From the NCBI RefSeq assembly GCF_042431545.1, contig NZ_JBHLYX010000003.1: a DNA stretch of 64,000 nucleotides; one strand, written 5' to 3'. The notes under the pieces were generated by a model that saw nothing but the letters and a program-made list of their open reading frames with translations, was not told the origin of the DNA and did no database searches. The position numbers and the translations under genes were made by a program. The DNA comes from Pseudoalteromonas xiamenensis. GTDB lineage: Bacteria; Pseudomonadota; Gammaproteobacteria; Enterobacterales; Alteromonadaceae. Shown one piece after another: positions 52,898 through 62,639 of this stretch. The first letter of the stretch is position 1. Each line of letters opens with the position of its first letter.

Positions 52898-54736
52898 TTA
52901 TGCTTTTTTCTTCGCAACCCATTCATTCACGAAGTTTTCAAGTACGTTTAATGGCACTGGACCATTTTTAAGTACTACGTCATGGAATTCACGAATATCA
53001 AACTTGTTACCAAGTTCTTTTTTCGCAGCTTCACGAAGTTCTAGGATCTTAAGCATACCAATTTTATACGCCGTTGCTTGTGATGGCATGACAATGTGAC
53101 GCTCAACCATTTTCACTGCATCAGATTTTGCGTTCGGTGTATTGTTTACGTAGAAATCGATACCTTGCTCACGCGTCCACTTCATTGCGTGGATACCGGT
53201 ATCAACAACTAGACGACATGCACGCCATAGTTCCATAGAAAGGCGACCAAAATCAGAATACGGATCAGCATACAGGCCCATTTCTTTAGGTACTAGCTCA
53301 GAATATAAACCCCAACCTTCGATGTAAGCTGTGTAGCCACCGAACTTACGGAACTTAGGCATGTTATCTAGCTCTTGAGCAATCGCGATTTGCATGTGGT
53401 GGCCCGGAATACCTTCGTGGTAAGCCAATGCTTCCATTTGGTACGTTGGCATCGCATCCATAGCGTACAAGTTTGCATAGTAGATACCTGGACGCGAACC
53501 ATCTGGTGCTGGTTGCTCATAGAAGGCTTTACCGGCAGCTTTCTCGCGGAACGCTTCTACGCGTTTCACAAGTAAGTCAGCTTTAGGCTTAACAATAAAT
53601 AGCTCGTCGAGGCGTGACTTCATGTTGTCGATGATCGCCGTCGCATCCGCTAAGTATTTTGCTTTACCTTCTTCTGTGTCAGGTAAGTAGAATTGCTTGT
53701 CAGTCTTCATGAATTCCATAAAGGCTTTCAAGTCGCCTTTGAAGCCAACTTTATCTTTGATTGCCGTCATTTCTTCGTGAATGCGCTTCACTTCTGAAAG
53801 ACCAATTTCATGGATTTCTTTTGCCGTTAGCTTGGTTGTTGTTGTGCGCTCGAGTGCAACATTGTAGTACTCTTCACCATCAGGGAATTTCCATGCACCA
53901 TCACGAGTGTCTGCACGTTTTTCAAGCTGCTGAACGTAGCCAATTAATTTTGTGTATGCAGGTTTTACTGCCGCTTTTAGCGCGTCATTTGCTTTTGCAA
54001 TTAGCGCTGCTTTTTCGTCGTCAGCAATTTCTAAAGCGTTAACTTTACGTTTGAAATCAGCAAGTAGTGTCGAGTCTTCACCTTTTTCAAACGGCGCGCC
54101 TTTAATGATGTTTTTGCTTGATTCCACTACGTGTGGGAATACAAATTTTGGCGCGATAATACCTTTGTTTGCGCGTGTTTCTAAGTCATCAATGAGTTGG
54201 TCGAATACCGTTGGAATACCATTAAGACGAGCGATATACGCTTCAGCATCTTTTATGTCACTGATTTGGTGCTGGTTAATAAGAAATGCCGGTACACTTG
54301 AGTGCGTGCCATACATTTGATTGACTGGATAACCATGGAAACGCCATTTGAAGTCGTCAATTTCTTCTTCTAGGTTTTGCTTGAACAAGTCGTAGCTTAC
54401 TTGTGTTTGAGCGTCTAGCTTGCTGCGATCGATTGCTAAAAGTGCCACAAGATCTTTTTTGTTCAGCTCTAAGTCTTCTAAACGGCGCGCTTCTGTATCG
54501 TCATCCCATTTATCATAGTCTTGTTTAATGCCCATGTAAGTTTGGTAAATTGGGCTACGCATTACGCTGCGCATAAACGACTCTTCAAAAAGCGCATTTG
54601 CTTTTTCTACTTCACTTTGAACAACTTGTTGTGTGTTCGCAACGGTTGGAGCTTTTGCTGTTGACTCGCTTGTCGTTTGACAGCCCGCTAATAGCGCTGC
54701 GCTAACTGCTGCAGCGAGAAAGGTGAGTTTACGCAT
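52898..54736 (-). CDS. DUF885 family lipoprotein, putative metallopeptidase
   Basis: 612-residue secreted lipoprotein: lipobox LLAGC with Cys near residue 19, so membrane-anchored after processing. The DUF885 domain (about 50-605) contains HEGIPGHHMQ (near residue 449), an HExxH-like zinc motif, and the downstream EGWGLYSE. Catalytic activity is likely but the substrate is unknown. I use the ATG at 54736 (MRKLTFLAAAVSAALLAGC) with AAGGG upstream; a frame 12 codons longer would spoil the signal peptide. It is downstream of hemW on the same strand. Confidence 0.88.
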   Translation of the reverse strand: MRKLTFLAAAVSAALLAGCQTTSESTAKAPTVANTQQVVQSEVEKANALFEESFMRSVMRSPIYQTYMGIKQDYDKWDDDTEARRLEDLELNKKDLVALLAIDRSKLDAQTQVSYDLFKQNLEEEIDDFKWRFHGYPVNQMYGTHSSVPAFLINQHQISDIKDAEAYIARLNGIPTVFDQLIDDLETRANKGIIAPKFVFPHVVESSKNIIKGAPFEKGEDSTLLADFKRKVNALEIADDEKAALIAKANDALKAAVKPAYTKLIGYVQQLEKRADTRDGAWKFPDGEEYYNVALERTTTTKLTAKEIHEIGLSEVKRIHEEMTAIKDKVGFKGDLKAFMEFMKTDKQFYLPDTEEGKAKYLADATAIIDNMKSRLDELFIVKPKADLLVKRVEAFREKAAGKAFYEQPAPDGSRPGIYYANLYAMDAMPTYQMEALAYHEGIPGHHMQIAIAQELDNMPKFRKFGGYTAYIEGWGLYSELVPKEMGLYADPYSDFGRLSMELWRACRLVVDTGIHAMKWTREQGIDFYVNNTPNAKSDAVKMVERHIVMPSQATAYKIGMLKILELREAAKKELGNKFDIREFHDVVLKNGPVPLNVLENFVNEWVAKKKA

Positions 54737-54776
54737 TGTTTTACCCTTGTTGTTATTTGCCAACTTGGCCATGTTT

Positions 54777-55913
54777 TCAAACCATTGATTCTAGCAGGTC
54801 ATTCAAATATCTGTGGCCCTTAATTGTAACCAACCATGAATGACCAATGTCTTCGAGCAATTCCTTTTTTATCGCATCGTCAATGAGCGGTTGAACAGAT
54901 TCGAGTGCCAACCCAGTAAAGTCTTCGAAATCCTGTTTTGGACAGGCTTCTTGTAAACGAAAACGGTTCATAAAAAATTCAAATGGCCGCTCTTCCTCAC
55001 TGACATCCCACGTCGAATCCATGTAGGGTTTCGTGAGATCCATATAGCCACGAGGATGTTTAACTTTAACGGTTCGTACAATTCGGTTATCGTCTGGCAA
55101 GGTTATTTTGCCGTGTGCACCACACCCAATGCCTAAATAGTCGCCAAATCGCCAATAATTTAGGTTATGCTGACACTGAAATCCCTTCTTCGAATAGCCT
55201 GAAATTTCATATTGCTCGTAACCGTGTTCAGCAAGAAGTTGCTGACCCTGCTCTTGAATATCCCACAATATATCGTCTTCTGGTAAAACGGGTGGTTTTG
55301 AGGCGAATTGCGTGTTTGGCTCGATAGTTAGCTGATACCACGACAAATGAGGGGGATTAAGCGCAATAGCCTCTCGCAGGTCAGATAGTGCGTCGTCGAG
55401 CGTTTGATTTGGCAAACCGTGCATTAAATCAAGGTTAAAGCTATTTAACCCAGCTTGTTCAGCTTCGTGTGCTGCATTGACGGCCTCTTGTTCATCATGA
55501 ATACGACCTAGGGCCTTAAGCTTATCGCTCTGCATGCTTTGTACACCAATCGAAATTCGATTAATGCCCGCTGTGACGTAATGTTTGAAACGATCTTTTT
55601 CTACGGTACCTGGGTTGGCTTCGAGGGTTATTTCAATGTTGGGTTCGAAGCCTATTAAGCGCTCAATTTCGCTCAATAGGGTATCGTAAGCTTTACCCGA
55701 CAGCAGACTCGGCGTGCCCCCGCCAACGAATATACTGTGTATTTTACGCTCTTGTACTAAGTGAAGATCTTGCTGTAAATCAGCCAGTAAATGCTGGACG
55801 TATTCCGTTTCAGGGATCGTGCCTTTTTGACCGTGGCTGTTAAAGTCGCAATAAGGGCATTTTTGAACACACCACGGAACATGGATATAAAGACTCAGAG
55901 GTGGTAATTTCAC
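54777..55913 (-). CDS. hemW: Radical SAM protein HemW
   Basis: Haem chaperone related to coproporphyrinogen dehydrogenase HemN. The product is 378 residues. The radical SAM cluster motif is CVQKCPYC (CxxxCxxC, about 15-22), preceded by LYIHVPW and followed by FVGGGTPSLL. The start is a GTG at 55913 overlapping the rdgB stop by 4 bases. The GTG is supported by the conserved start KLPPLSLYIHVPW. Part of the yggS-proC-yggT-DUF4426-rdgB-hemW run. Confidence 0.94.
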   Translation of the reverse strand: MKLPPLSLYIHVPWCVQKCPYCDFNSHGQKGTIPETEYVQHLLADLQQDLHLVQERKIHSIFVGGGTPSLLSGKAYDTLLSEIERLIGFEPNIEITLEANPGTVEKDRFKHYVTAGINRISIGVQSMQSDKLKALGRIHDEQEAVNAAHEAEQAGLNSFNLDLMHGLPNQTLDDALSDLREAIALNPPHLSWYQLTIEPNTQFASKPPVLPEDDILWDIQEQGQQLLAEHGYEQYEISGYSKKGFQCQHNLNYWRFGDYLGIGCGAHGKITLPDDNRIVRTVKVKHPRGYMDLTKPYMDSTWDVSEEERPFEFFMNRFRLQEACPKQDFEDFTGLALESVQPLIDDAIKKELLEDIGHSWLVTIKGHRYLNDLLESMV

Positions 55914-56503
55914 GACATTACCTTGAGCTTTTCAGCTAATTGTTTGAGAGCTTGACCACGATGACTAATGGCATTTTTTTGCACTTTACTCAAGTCTGCT
56001 GCCGTGCAATCCAATGATGGCACATAAAATACAGGGTCATAACCAAAGCCACCATTCCCATTAGGGGTGAGGCTTATCTCGCCTTCCCAACTGGCTTGGC
56101 AAATCACAGGTGTTGGGTCGTCGGCATGTTTCATAAAAACCAATACACACCAAAAACGTGCACTTCTAGAAGAGTTATCGCCCAATTCTTGCAACAGCTT
56201 TGCGATGTTGTCGGCATCGCTTGCATCATCGCCCGCAAAGCGAGCTGAATACACACCAGGCGCGCCACTTAAGGCATCTACTTCCAAACCAGAATCATCG
56301 GCAACAGCGGGTAACCCGGTAATTTTGGCTGCATGTCGAGCTTTAATAATGGCATTTTCAACAAACGTCGTGCCAGTTTCGGCCACTTCAGGCACGTTAA
56401 ATGTGCTTTGAGGTAACACTTCAATATTGAATGCGTCTAGCATGCTTGCTAGCTCTTTTACTTTGCCTTGGTTACCCGTGGCCAGAACAAGTTGTTTAAT
56501 CAT
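55910..56503 (-). CDS. rdgB: XTP/dITP diphosphatase RdgB
   Basis: House-cleaning pyrophosphatase that removes non-canonical purine nucleotides (XTP, dITP). The product is 197 residues with LATGNQGKVKELA (about 7-19), the catalytic VADDSGLEVDALSGAPGVYSARFAG (about 66-90), GGFGYDPVFYVP and the C-terminal ISHRGQAL. It starts 2 bases after the DUF4426 stop and overlaps hemW by 4 bases. Confidence 0.96.
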   Translation of the reverse strand: MIKQLVLATGNQGKVKELASMLDAFNIEVLPQSTFNVPEVAETGTTFVENAIIKARHAAKITGLPAVADDSGLEVDALSGAPGVYSARFAGDDASDADNIAKLLQELGDNSSRSARFWCVLVFMKHADDPTPVICQASWEGEISLTPNGNGGFGYDPVFYVPSLDCTAADLSKVQKNAISHRGQALKQLAEKLKVMS

Positions 56504-56505
56504 GA

Positions 56506-56958
56506 TTATTGCGCGTAAAACTTTTGCTGAAATTTAAGAGTCTGTTCTTGGTTATCTTGACGAATGGTGATGTCAAAACGATAGATCTCTTCGTTGTAAA
56601 AATCCATTTGCGCAAGGTAATAAATCGCGTCACCTTCGACGACTTCTTTAAATTCAAGCGTCGGGCCATTGCCAATAAGGTTTTTGGCAGTACCGCTAAT
56701 TTGCACGTGTTGCGCAGGTGTTCCTTCACGATTTTTTAAAACGGAAATATTGATAATCGCTTTTTTTTCATCGCGCGTAAGTCCGTAGGCTTTGGCGATA
56801 GCGGGTTGAATGAAGGTGGAAGGGAACGCGATGTAATGTACTTGCCAATCACCGAGTAACTTATATTGACCACCTTTAGCGTCGCCATCAGCGGCCATGA
56901 CGGTCGGTGCGATGGCAACCATTAACCCCAATACTAGCGTTCGAAATAGTGCTTTCAT
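56506..56958 (-). CDS. DUF4426 domain secreted protein
   Basis: 150-residue exported protein of unknown function (DUF4426). A signal peptide (about 1-22, ending VMA) is followed by GDWQVHYIAFPSTFIQPAIAKAYGLTRD, which is typical of the family. There are no cysteines after the signal. It sits between yggT and rdgB, its usual position in Vibrio and Alteromonadales. The rdgB start is 2 bases beyond its stop. Confidence 0.85.
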   Translation of the reverse strand: MKALFRTLVLGLMVAIAPTVMAADGDAKGGQYKLLGDWQVHYIAFPSTFIQPAIAKAYGLTRDEKKAIINISVLKNREGTPAQHVQISGTAKNLIGNGPTLEFKEVVEGDAIYYLAQMDFYNEEIYRFDITIRQDNQEQTLKFQQKFYAQ

Positions 56959-57034
56959 GATTTATCTCTTTTTTGTAAAAATGGCGCTTATCGCGCCAAT
57001 TTATACCAATCTCGTTTTGCGTCGATTGGTCCTG

Positions 57035-57568
57035 TTAGCGTAGCAAATCCATAGCCAGAATTTGTAAAAACTGCATACCGATTAGCAAGACTAAAATCGA
57101 CAAGTCGAGCCCTCCAATAGGCGGGATCACTTTACGAATAGGTCGTAACATGGGCTCTGTGAGTTGATCAAAAACGGCGGCAATTGGGTTATATCCTTGC
57201 GCAACCCAACTCAAAATAGCGCGAATAATGAGCACCCAAAATATTAGGTTGAATGCTTCTTTGAGCATGGTAATTAATCCACCAAGCAAGGCCTGTTGAG
57301 CATCCCACATGCCATAAAACATCAACATGAGCGCTGACATTTTACCGACGCCAACGAGATAGGCTAATAAAAGAGACGCTAAATCAACGCCGCCCAAGCC
57401 AGGAATAATTTTTCTGAGTGGGTTAACAGCAAATGCTGTCGCTTTAACCACAAATTGGCTCAATGGGTTGTAAAAATCGGCGCGTGCCCATTGCAACCAA
57501 AAGCGCAAAAGCACAACCATTAGGAATAAATCAAAAACAATTCCGACTATAAATTGCAGTGCATTCAT
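57035..57568 (-). CDS. yggT: YggT family membrane protein
   Basis: 177-residue inner-membrane protein with two YGGT repeats (about 1-80 and 95-175), each with two membrane segments. The repeats show LLRFWLQWARADFYNPLSQFV and ILSWVAQGYNPIAAVFDQLTEPMLRPIRK. Function is not settled; the family has been linked to osmotic-stress resistance and cell division. It lies 9 bases downstream of proC. Confidence 0.9.
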   Translation of the reverse strand: MNALQFIVGIVFDLFLMVVLLRFWLQWARADFYNPLSQFVVKATAFAVNPLRKIIPGLGGVDLASLLLAYLVGVGKMSALMLMFYGMWDAQQALLGGLITMLKEAFNLIFWVLIIRAILSWVAQGYNPIAAVFDQLTEPMLRPIRKVIPPIGGLDLSILVLLIGMQFLQILAMDLLR

Positions 57569-57577
57569 AAAGGATCC

Positions 57578-58399
57578 TTAAAGTTCCTGTTCCATCTCTT
57601 TTGCACGAGCAATACATGCATCCATCGCATCAGAGGTTATTTTATTAATATGGTTTGCTTTGAATGTTTCAATAGCTGCGTGCGTTGTTCCACCTTTTGA
57701 GGTTACATTTGCGCGTAACTGTTCAAGGCTAATCGCTTGTTGGTCGCAGGCCATCATTGCGGCACCGAGTGCGGTTTGCTCTACCAATTGTCTTGCCTGA
57801 ACAGCTGAAAAGCCGAGTTCTAGAGCTTTCGCTTCAATTGTTTCCATAAACAGGAAGAAATAGGCGGGAGACGAACCGGTAACCGCGATAATGTCATTGA
57901 TTTTTTGCTCTTCATCAAGCCAGACAACGATACCGGTGGAACTAAAAACTTGCTCAATAAGGGTTTGTTCATCGGCGCTTACATCAGCAGCGAATAGCCC
58001 CGACACGCCTTTTCCAAGTAAAGACGGTGTATTAGGCATACAGCGCACCAAGCGCACAGGATGACCGAGCATTTCTCGAAGTCGCGTAACGGTAATGCCA
58101 GCGGCGACTGAAACAAATAATTTGTTTTTAAAATCAATTCCAGATGCTTGGATTGTTTGGCATAACTCCGCCATCATTTGCGGCTTGACGGAAAGAACGA
58201 TTACCTCCGCTTGAGCAATTGCATCTAAATTATTCGTTGTTGTTTGAACACCAAAATCGGCAGAGACTTTTGCGAGTTTTTCTTCATTTCGGTTCGTAGC
58301 TATTATGTGCTGAGCATCGAAGCCACTTTTTACCATGCCACCGATGATGGCGTAGCTCATGTTGCCGGTGCCGATGAAAGCGATTGTTTTATTTGCCAT
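57578..58399 (-). CDS. proC: Pyrroline-5-carboxylate reductase
   Basis: Last step of proline synthesis, NAD(P)H-dependent reduction of pyrroline-5-carboxylate. The product is 273 residues: Rossmann FIGTGNMSYAIIGG (about 8-21), VLSVKPQMM, RCMPNTPSLLGKG (about 117-129) and the C-terminal signature ALGAAMMACD...LRANVTSKGGTTHAAIE. It lies 14 bases downstream of yggS. Confidence 0.96.
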   Translation of the reverse strand: MANKTIAFIGTGNMSYAIIGGMVKSGFDAQHIIATNRNEEKLAKVSADFGVQTTTNNLDAIAQAEVIVLSVKPQMMAELCQTIQASGIDFKNKLFVSVAAGITVTRLREMLGHPVRLVRCMPNTPSLLGKGVSGLFAADVSADEQTLIEQVFSSTGIVVWLDEEQKINDIIAVTGSSPAYFFLFMETIEAKALELGFSAVQARQLVEQTALGAAMMACDQQAISLEQLRANVTSKGGTTHAAIETFKANHINKITSDAMDACIARAKEMEQEL

Positions 58400-58413
58400 A
58401 GTCTGCTTTTACC

Positions 58414-59097
58414 TCACTGTCGTTGACCGAAGATATCCGTGCCAATCCTCACCATAGTGGAGCCAGCTTGAACTGCTTGTTCCAAATCACCACTCATGCC
58501 CATGGATAGGGTATCGACTTCAGGATATTGGGCCCTTAGTGTATCAAAGCATTGACGCATTTGCTGGAAATAATTCAATTGCTTATTTTTATCATCAGTG
58601 AGTTCAGTAATGGTCATTAAACCGCGTAAAGTGAGTTTTTCTGCACTTGCAATGAGCTTAGCTAGCGAAGCGATTTCATCAGGCATACATCCCGATTTGG
58701 CTGGATCTGAACTAATATTAACTTGTATCAAAACCTGAAGCGCGGGCATGCCGAGAGGACGTTGTTCGTCTAAGCGTTTGGCTATCTTTTCTCGGTCTAT
58801 ACTTTGTACCCAATGAAAATGCTCGGCAATGGGGCGCGACTTATTTGATTGAATCGGGCCGATAAAGTGCCATTCCATATCCGGCGTGTTGGCGAAATAC
58901 TGAACTTTTTCAATTGCTTCTTGGACATAAGATTCTCCGAAGCAGCGTTGGCCGTAATCATACGCCGCTTGAATCGATTCAATGGGCTTGGTTTTTGATA
59001 CGGCAAGAAGCCTAACTGGATGAGGGTACGAAGATTTTTCCGCTGCATCCTGAAGTCTTTGATAGGCGGAATTCAGTCGTTCTGCTATTGTAACCAT
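58414..59097 (-). CDS. yggS: PLP homeostasis protein YggS
   Basis: Pyridoxal-phosphate-binding protein of the PLPBP family, involved in vitamin B6 and amino-acid homeostasis, without known catalysis. The product is 227 residues with the PLP lysine in LLAVSKTKPIESIQ (about residue 35), GQRCFGESYVQEA, WHFIGPIQSNKSR and the C-terminal SMGMSGDLEQAVQAGSTMVRIG. First gene of the minus-strand cluster; only 29 bases separate it from the divergent pilT, so the promoters of the two must overlap each other or reach into coding DNA. Confidence 0.95.
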   Translation of the reverse strand: MVTIAERLNSAYQRLQDAAEKSSYPHPVRLLAVSKTKPIESIQAAYDYGQRCFGESYVQEAIEKVQYFANTPDMEWHFIGPIQSNKSRPIAEHFHWVQSIDREKIAKRLDEQRPLGMPALQVLIQVNISSDPAKSGCMPDEIASLAKLIASAEKLTLRGLMTITELTDDKNKQLNYFQQMRQCFDTLRAQYPEVDTLSMGMSGDLEQAVQAGSTMVRIGTDIFGQRQ

Positions 59098-59126
59098 ATT
59101 ATTATCAGCTCGTATTGGAGTCTTAA

Positions 59127-60173
59127 ATGGATATTACCGAATTATTAGCCTTTAGTGTGCAACACAAAGCGTCTGATTTACACCTTTCTTCAGGTGTGTC
59201 GCCGATGATCCGAGTTGATGGCGACGTCAGGCGTATTAATATCCCTGTGCTTGAAGCTAAAGACGTCAATAGTCTCGTGTATGACATCATGAATGATAAC
59301 CAGCGCAGAGACTATGAGCAAAATCTTGAGGTGGATTTTTCATTTGAAGTACCTAACCTTGCTCGTTTTCGTGTGAATGCATTCAATTCAAACCGTGGTC
59401 CTGCTGCGGTATTTCGTACGATTCCAAGCGAAGTGTTGACGTTGGATGATTTAGGTGCGCCCGATATTTTCAGAAAAATCTCTGAAAATCCAAGAGGTTT
59501 GGTGCTTGTAACCGGACCGACAGGTTCCGGTAAATCAACAACGCTGGCCGCAATGGTGGACTATATAAACCAAAATAAACACCACCATATTTTAACCATC
59601 GAAGACCCAATTGAATTTGTTCACCAAAACAAGCTCAGTCTTATTAACCAGCGTGAAGTGCATCGCGACACACACTCGTTTTCGGCGGCTCTGCGCAGCG
59701 CACTACGTGAAGATCCTGATGTCATTCTGGTAGGTGAATTACGGGATCTAGAAACCATACGCCTTGCGATGACCGCGGCGGAAACTGGTCACTTGGTGTT
59801 TGGTACGCTTCATACAACGTCTGCACCCAAAACGGTTGACCGTATAATCGACGTATTCCCAGGTGAAGAAAAAGACATGGTTCGTTCTATGTTATCCGAA
59901 TCATTGCAAGCCGTTATCTCACAAACCTTGGTGAAAAAATCCGGCGGTGGTCGTGTTGCTGCGCATGAAATCATGTTAGGTATTCCTGCCATCCGAAACT
60001 TAATCCGTGAAGATAAAATCGCACAAATGTATTCGGCTATCCAAACCGGTGCTTCGCATGGCATGCAGACGATGGATCAGTGCCTCATGAATTTGGTGAA
60101 TCGTGGCATTATTTCACAGCAAGAAGCTCGAACTAAAGCGCACGATAAAAATCAGTTTGGTTACGGGATGTAG
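59127..60173 (+). CDS. pilT: Type IV pilus retraction ATPase PilT
   Basis: Hexameric ATPase that powers pilus retraction and twitching. The product is 348 residues: N-terminal PAS-like domain (about 1-100), Walker A GPTGSGKST (about 131-139), Walker B LREDPDVILVGELRD (with catalytic Glu), and the AIRNLIRE motif (about 289-296) characteristic of PilT. The start is an ATG preceded by TTGGAGTC. pilU follows after 11 bases. Confidence 0.97.
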   Translation: MDITELLAFSVQHKASDLHLSSGVSPMIRVDGDVRRINIPVLEAKDVNSLVYDIMNDNQRRDYEQNLEVDFSFEVPNLARFRVNAFNSNRGPAAVFRTIPSEVLTLDDLGAPDIFRKISENPRGLVLVTGPTGSGKSTTLAAMVDYINQNKHHHILTIEDPIEFVHQNKLSLINQREVHRDTHSFSAALRSALREDPDVILVGELRDLETIRLAMTAAETGHLVFGTLHTTSAPKTVDRIIDVFPGEEKDMVRSMLSESLQAVISQTLVKKSGGGRVAAHEIMLGIPAIRNLIREDKIAQMYSAIQTGASHGMQTMDQCLMNLVNRGIISQQEARTKAHDKNQFGYGM

Positions 60174-60184
60174 GAGATACTGAG

Positions 60185-61309
60185 ATGTCATCACCACTAG
60201 AACCTTATTTACATATGATGGTTGAGCGTAAAGCATCGGACATGTTTGTTTCTGCGGGACTACCTATCAGTGCAAAAATTGATGGCGATTTGCAGCCTCT
60301 AGACGACGTTGAAATCAGTCCCGAGCGGGCGCTTCAGTTTGTTGAATCAGTAATGAGTGAAGCACAAAAAAGTGAGTTTCATACGACTAAAGAATGTAAC
60401 TTTGCAATTGCCAACGATGAAGGGCGTTTTCGTATTTCAGCGTTTTGGCAACGAGACTGTGCTGGGATGGTTATTCGTCGAATCGTGACACAGATTCCAG
60501 ATGTCGCTGACTTAAAACTGCCTTCGGTACTTACCGACGTGATCATGATGAAACGTGGTCTAGTGTTGTTCGTGGGTGGTACAGGAACGGGTAAATCTAC
60601 GTCACTTGCCGCGCTCATCGGTTATCGAAATCGTAATCAACGTGGGCACATTCTGACAATCGAGGACCCGATTGAGTTTGTGCATACGCACAAGAAAAGT
60701 ATGATTACGCAACGGGAAGTTGGAATTGATACCGACAGTTTTGAAGCCGCGTTGAAAAGCTCATTGCGTCAAGCGCCAGATGTTATTCTCATTGGTGAAA
60801 TTCGTTCTCAAGAAACAATGGAATACGCGTTAAGTTTTGCGGAAACCGGGCATTTATGCGTTGCAACATTGCACGCGAACAATGCGAACCAAGCGATTGA
60901 CCGTATTATGCACTTAGTGCCAAAAGAGAAACATGACAAGCTTAAATACGATTTAGCGTTGAACTTGCGCGCGATTGTCGCTCAGCAGTTGATCCCAACG
61001 TCGGATGGAGAAGGCCGTGTTGCAGCCATTGAAGTCATGTTGAATTCGCCATTAGTCGCCGAGTTGATTAAGAAAGGCGATGTTGGCTCTATCAAAGAAG
61101 TGATGGCTAAATCCAAAGAGCAAGGCATGCAAACGTTTGACCAAGCTTTGTTCGAACTATATCGAACACAACAAATCAACTACGCGGATGCGCTTCATCA
61201 TGCAGACTCGCCAAACGACTTACGTTTGATGATTAAACTTCAAAATAATGAGCAAAAGGGAGCTGGCTTCTTGCAAGGTGTCACCGTAGATGGTTTGGGT
61301 AAAGATTAA
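60185..61309 (+). CDS. pilU: PilT-like retraction ATPase PilU
   Basis: PilT paralogue that assists retraction in a PilT-dependent way in several bacteria. The product is 374 residues. Walker A is GGTGTGKST (about 137-145), Walker B LRQAPDVILIGEIRS, and the C-terminal NSPLVAELIKKGD replaces the AIRNLIR-type motif of PilT. The ATG follows GGAGATACTGAG. Its 3' end overlaps the next gene by 20 bases. Confidence 0.95.
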   Translation: MSSPLEPYLHMMVERKASDMFVSAGLPISAKIDGDLQPLDDVEISPERALQFVESVMSEAQKSEFHTTKECNFAIANDEGRFRISAFWQRDCAGMVIRRIVTQIPDVADLKLPSVLTDVIMMKRGLVLFVGGTGTGKSTSLAALIGYRNRNQRGHILTIEDPIEFVHTHKKSMITQREVGIDTDSFEAALKSSLRQAPDVILIGEIRSQETMEYALSFAETGHLCVATLHANNANQAIDRIMHLVPKEKHDKLKYDLALNLRAIVAQQLIPTSDGEGRVAAIEVMLNSPLVAELIKKGDVGSIKEVMAKSKEQGMQTFDQALFELYRTQQINYADALHHADSPNDLRLMIKLQNNEQKGAGFLQGVTVDGLGKD

Positions 61310-62186
61310 ACCTGTTGCGCGATTGCTCCAATGGGTTGTGCTGGTGGCCTTATGGCTACCCGCTATACCTTATGTCTACGCCACAGAATCTGTGGAAATG
61401 TTTATCCGCGATGATGTGTATGAAGACTATCTTCGATTTCTCAATGGTCGCTCTCCCTTAGACGTTGATAATTTTAAAGGGCATTACATCCGTCGTGATG
61501 TTGTCGATATGATCATCGTACAGCAAGCGCTCATGCTGGGGGGATACAAAAAGACATTTCAATACCGACCAGGCAAAGTGAATTTCCGCAATACTCGGTT
61601 ATTAGAACAAGGCAAGTTGCTGCTCAGTTTTGATAGCTATTGGTTAGCAGACGCAAAAGCGCTGGCCGATAAATTGTTTATTAGTGCTCCGGTGATACGA
61701 AAAGGAGAATACTTTGCAGGAATTTACGCAAATCCAACGAACGAAAAGGTGAAAACCCTATCCCGAATCGAAGATTTTGAGAAATTGACCGCTGTTTCAA
61801 CTCCTCGTTGGCGTACGGATTGGCAAACGTTAACTGGATTACCTTTAAAAGAGTTGTTTATCGAACATGAATGGCTCGCGCAGGCTCAAATGGTTCATCG
61901 TCAATGGGCCGATTTTATGATGATGCCACTCATGCCAAGCCTCGATAATGCCTATCAACTTGAAGATATTCGCCTTGTGGCGCATCCTAAATTTATTCTA
62001 GAGTTGGATGGGAGTCGACATTTTGTGGTGTCCAAAAATCACCCCGAAGGCGAAAGAGCGTATCAAGCGATAGAAAAAGGGTTGTCAGTATTACGTGCAC
62101 AAGGGCGAATTAAAAAAGCCTACGAGCAAGCAGGCTTTATTCCAGATTTAACCCGTTATACGGTTATCAATCCGCACTCAAAGTGA
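61290..62186 (+). CDS. Putative periplasmic solute-binding-like protein
   Basis: 298-residue exported protein. A signal-like hydrophobic segment (about 10-30, ending VYA) is followed by a region that reads like a type 2 periplasmic-binding fold (SBP_bac_3-like), for example LLSFDSYWLADAKALADKLF and the C-terminal RAYQAIEKGLSVLRAQGRIKKAYEQAGF. No transporter genes are adjacent. The ATG at 61290 overlaps pilU by 20 bases, so translation is probably coupled. I do not recognise an exact family; a role near the pilus genes is only suggested by position. Confidence 0.7.
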   Translation: MVWVKIKPVARLLQWVVLVALWLPAIPYVYATESVEMFIRDDVYEDYLRFLNGRSPLDVDNFKGHYIRRDVVDMIIVQQALMLGGYKKTFQYRPGKVNFRNTRLLEQGKLLLSFDSYWLADAKALADKLFISAPVIRKGEYFAGIYANPTNEKVKTLSRIEDFEKLTAVSTPRWRTDWQTLTGLPLKELFIEHEWLAQAQMVHRQWADFMMMPLMPSLDNAYQLEDIRLVAHPKFILELDGSRHFVVSKNHPEGERAYQAIEKGLSVLRAQGRIKKAYEQAGFIPDLTRYTVINPHSK

Positions 62187-62639
62187 TTAAACATCACCCC
62201 ATTGTTGTTCGAAATAGCTTTCTAAAATGATCACTGCGGCCATACCGTCAATGTTGTCTTTGGCCAAGTTCCGATAGCCACCTTGTTCGAATAAGCGAGC
62301 TTTTGCATCGGTTGTGGTTAACCGTTCATCATGCGTCTCTACTGGCTTTCGAGTCAGGTTATGTACTCGATTTGCAAATTTTTTCGCTGCAAATGTTACC
62401 TGCTGATTGGTGCCATCCATATTCAATGGTAAGCCGACAATGATTAGATCGGGTTGCCATTCGTTAACTAATTTCTCTAAGGCACTCCAATCAGGTATTC
62501 CATCACGAGCTTTTAATGCCCCTAAACTGGATGCTGTACCTGTAATTTCCTGACCAATGGCAACACCGATGCTTTTTGTGCCGAAATCAAAGCCCATTAC
62601 GGCGCGCTGTCCCGCTGGGGTAGTTGTTTTTTTGTTCAT
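62187..62639 (-). CDS. ruvX: Holliday-junction resolvase-like / pre-16S rRNA nuclease YqgF
   Basis: RNase H-fold protein of the YqgF/RuvX family, implicated in 16S rRNA 5' processing. The product is 150 residues with the catalytic Asp in MGFDFGTKSIGVAIGQ (about 15-30), VGLPLNMDGT, ETHDERLTT and the late NIDGMAAVIIL. I take the ATG at 62639; there is no good Shine-Dalgarno sequence, and an upstream in-frame TTG is an alternative. Its stop directly abuts the stop of the convergent solute-binding-like gene. Confidence 0.93.
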   Translation of the reverse strand: MNKKTTTPAGQRAVMGFDFGTKSIGVAIGQEITGTASSLGALKARDGIPDWSALEKLVNEWQPDLIIVGLPLNMDGTNQQVTFAAKKFANRVHNLTRKPVETHDERLTTTDAKARLFEQGGYRNLAKDNIDGMAAVIILESYFEQQWGDV

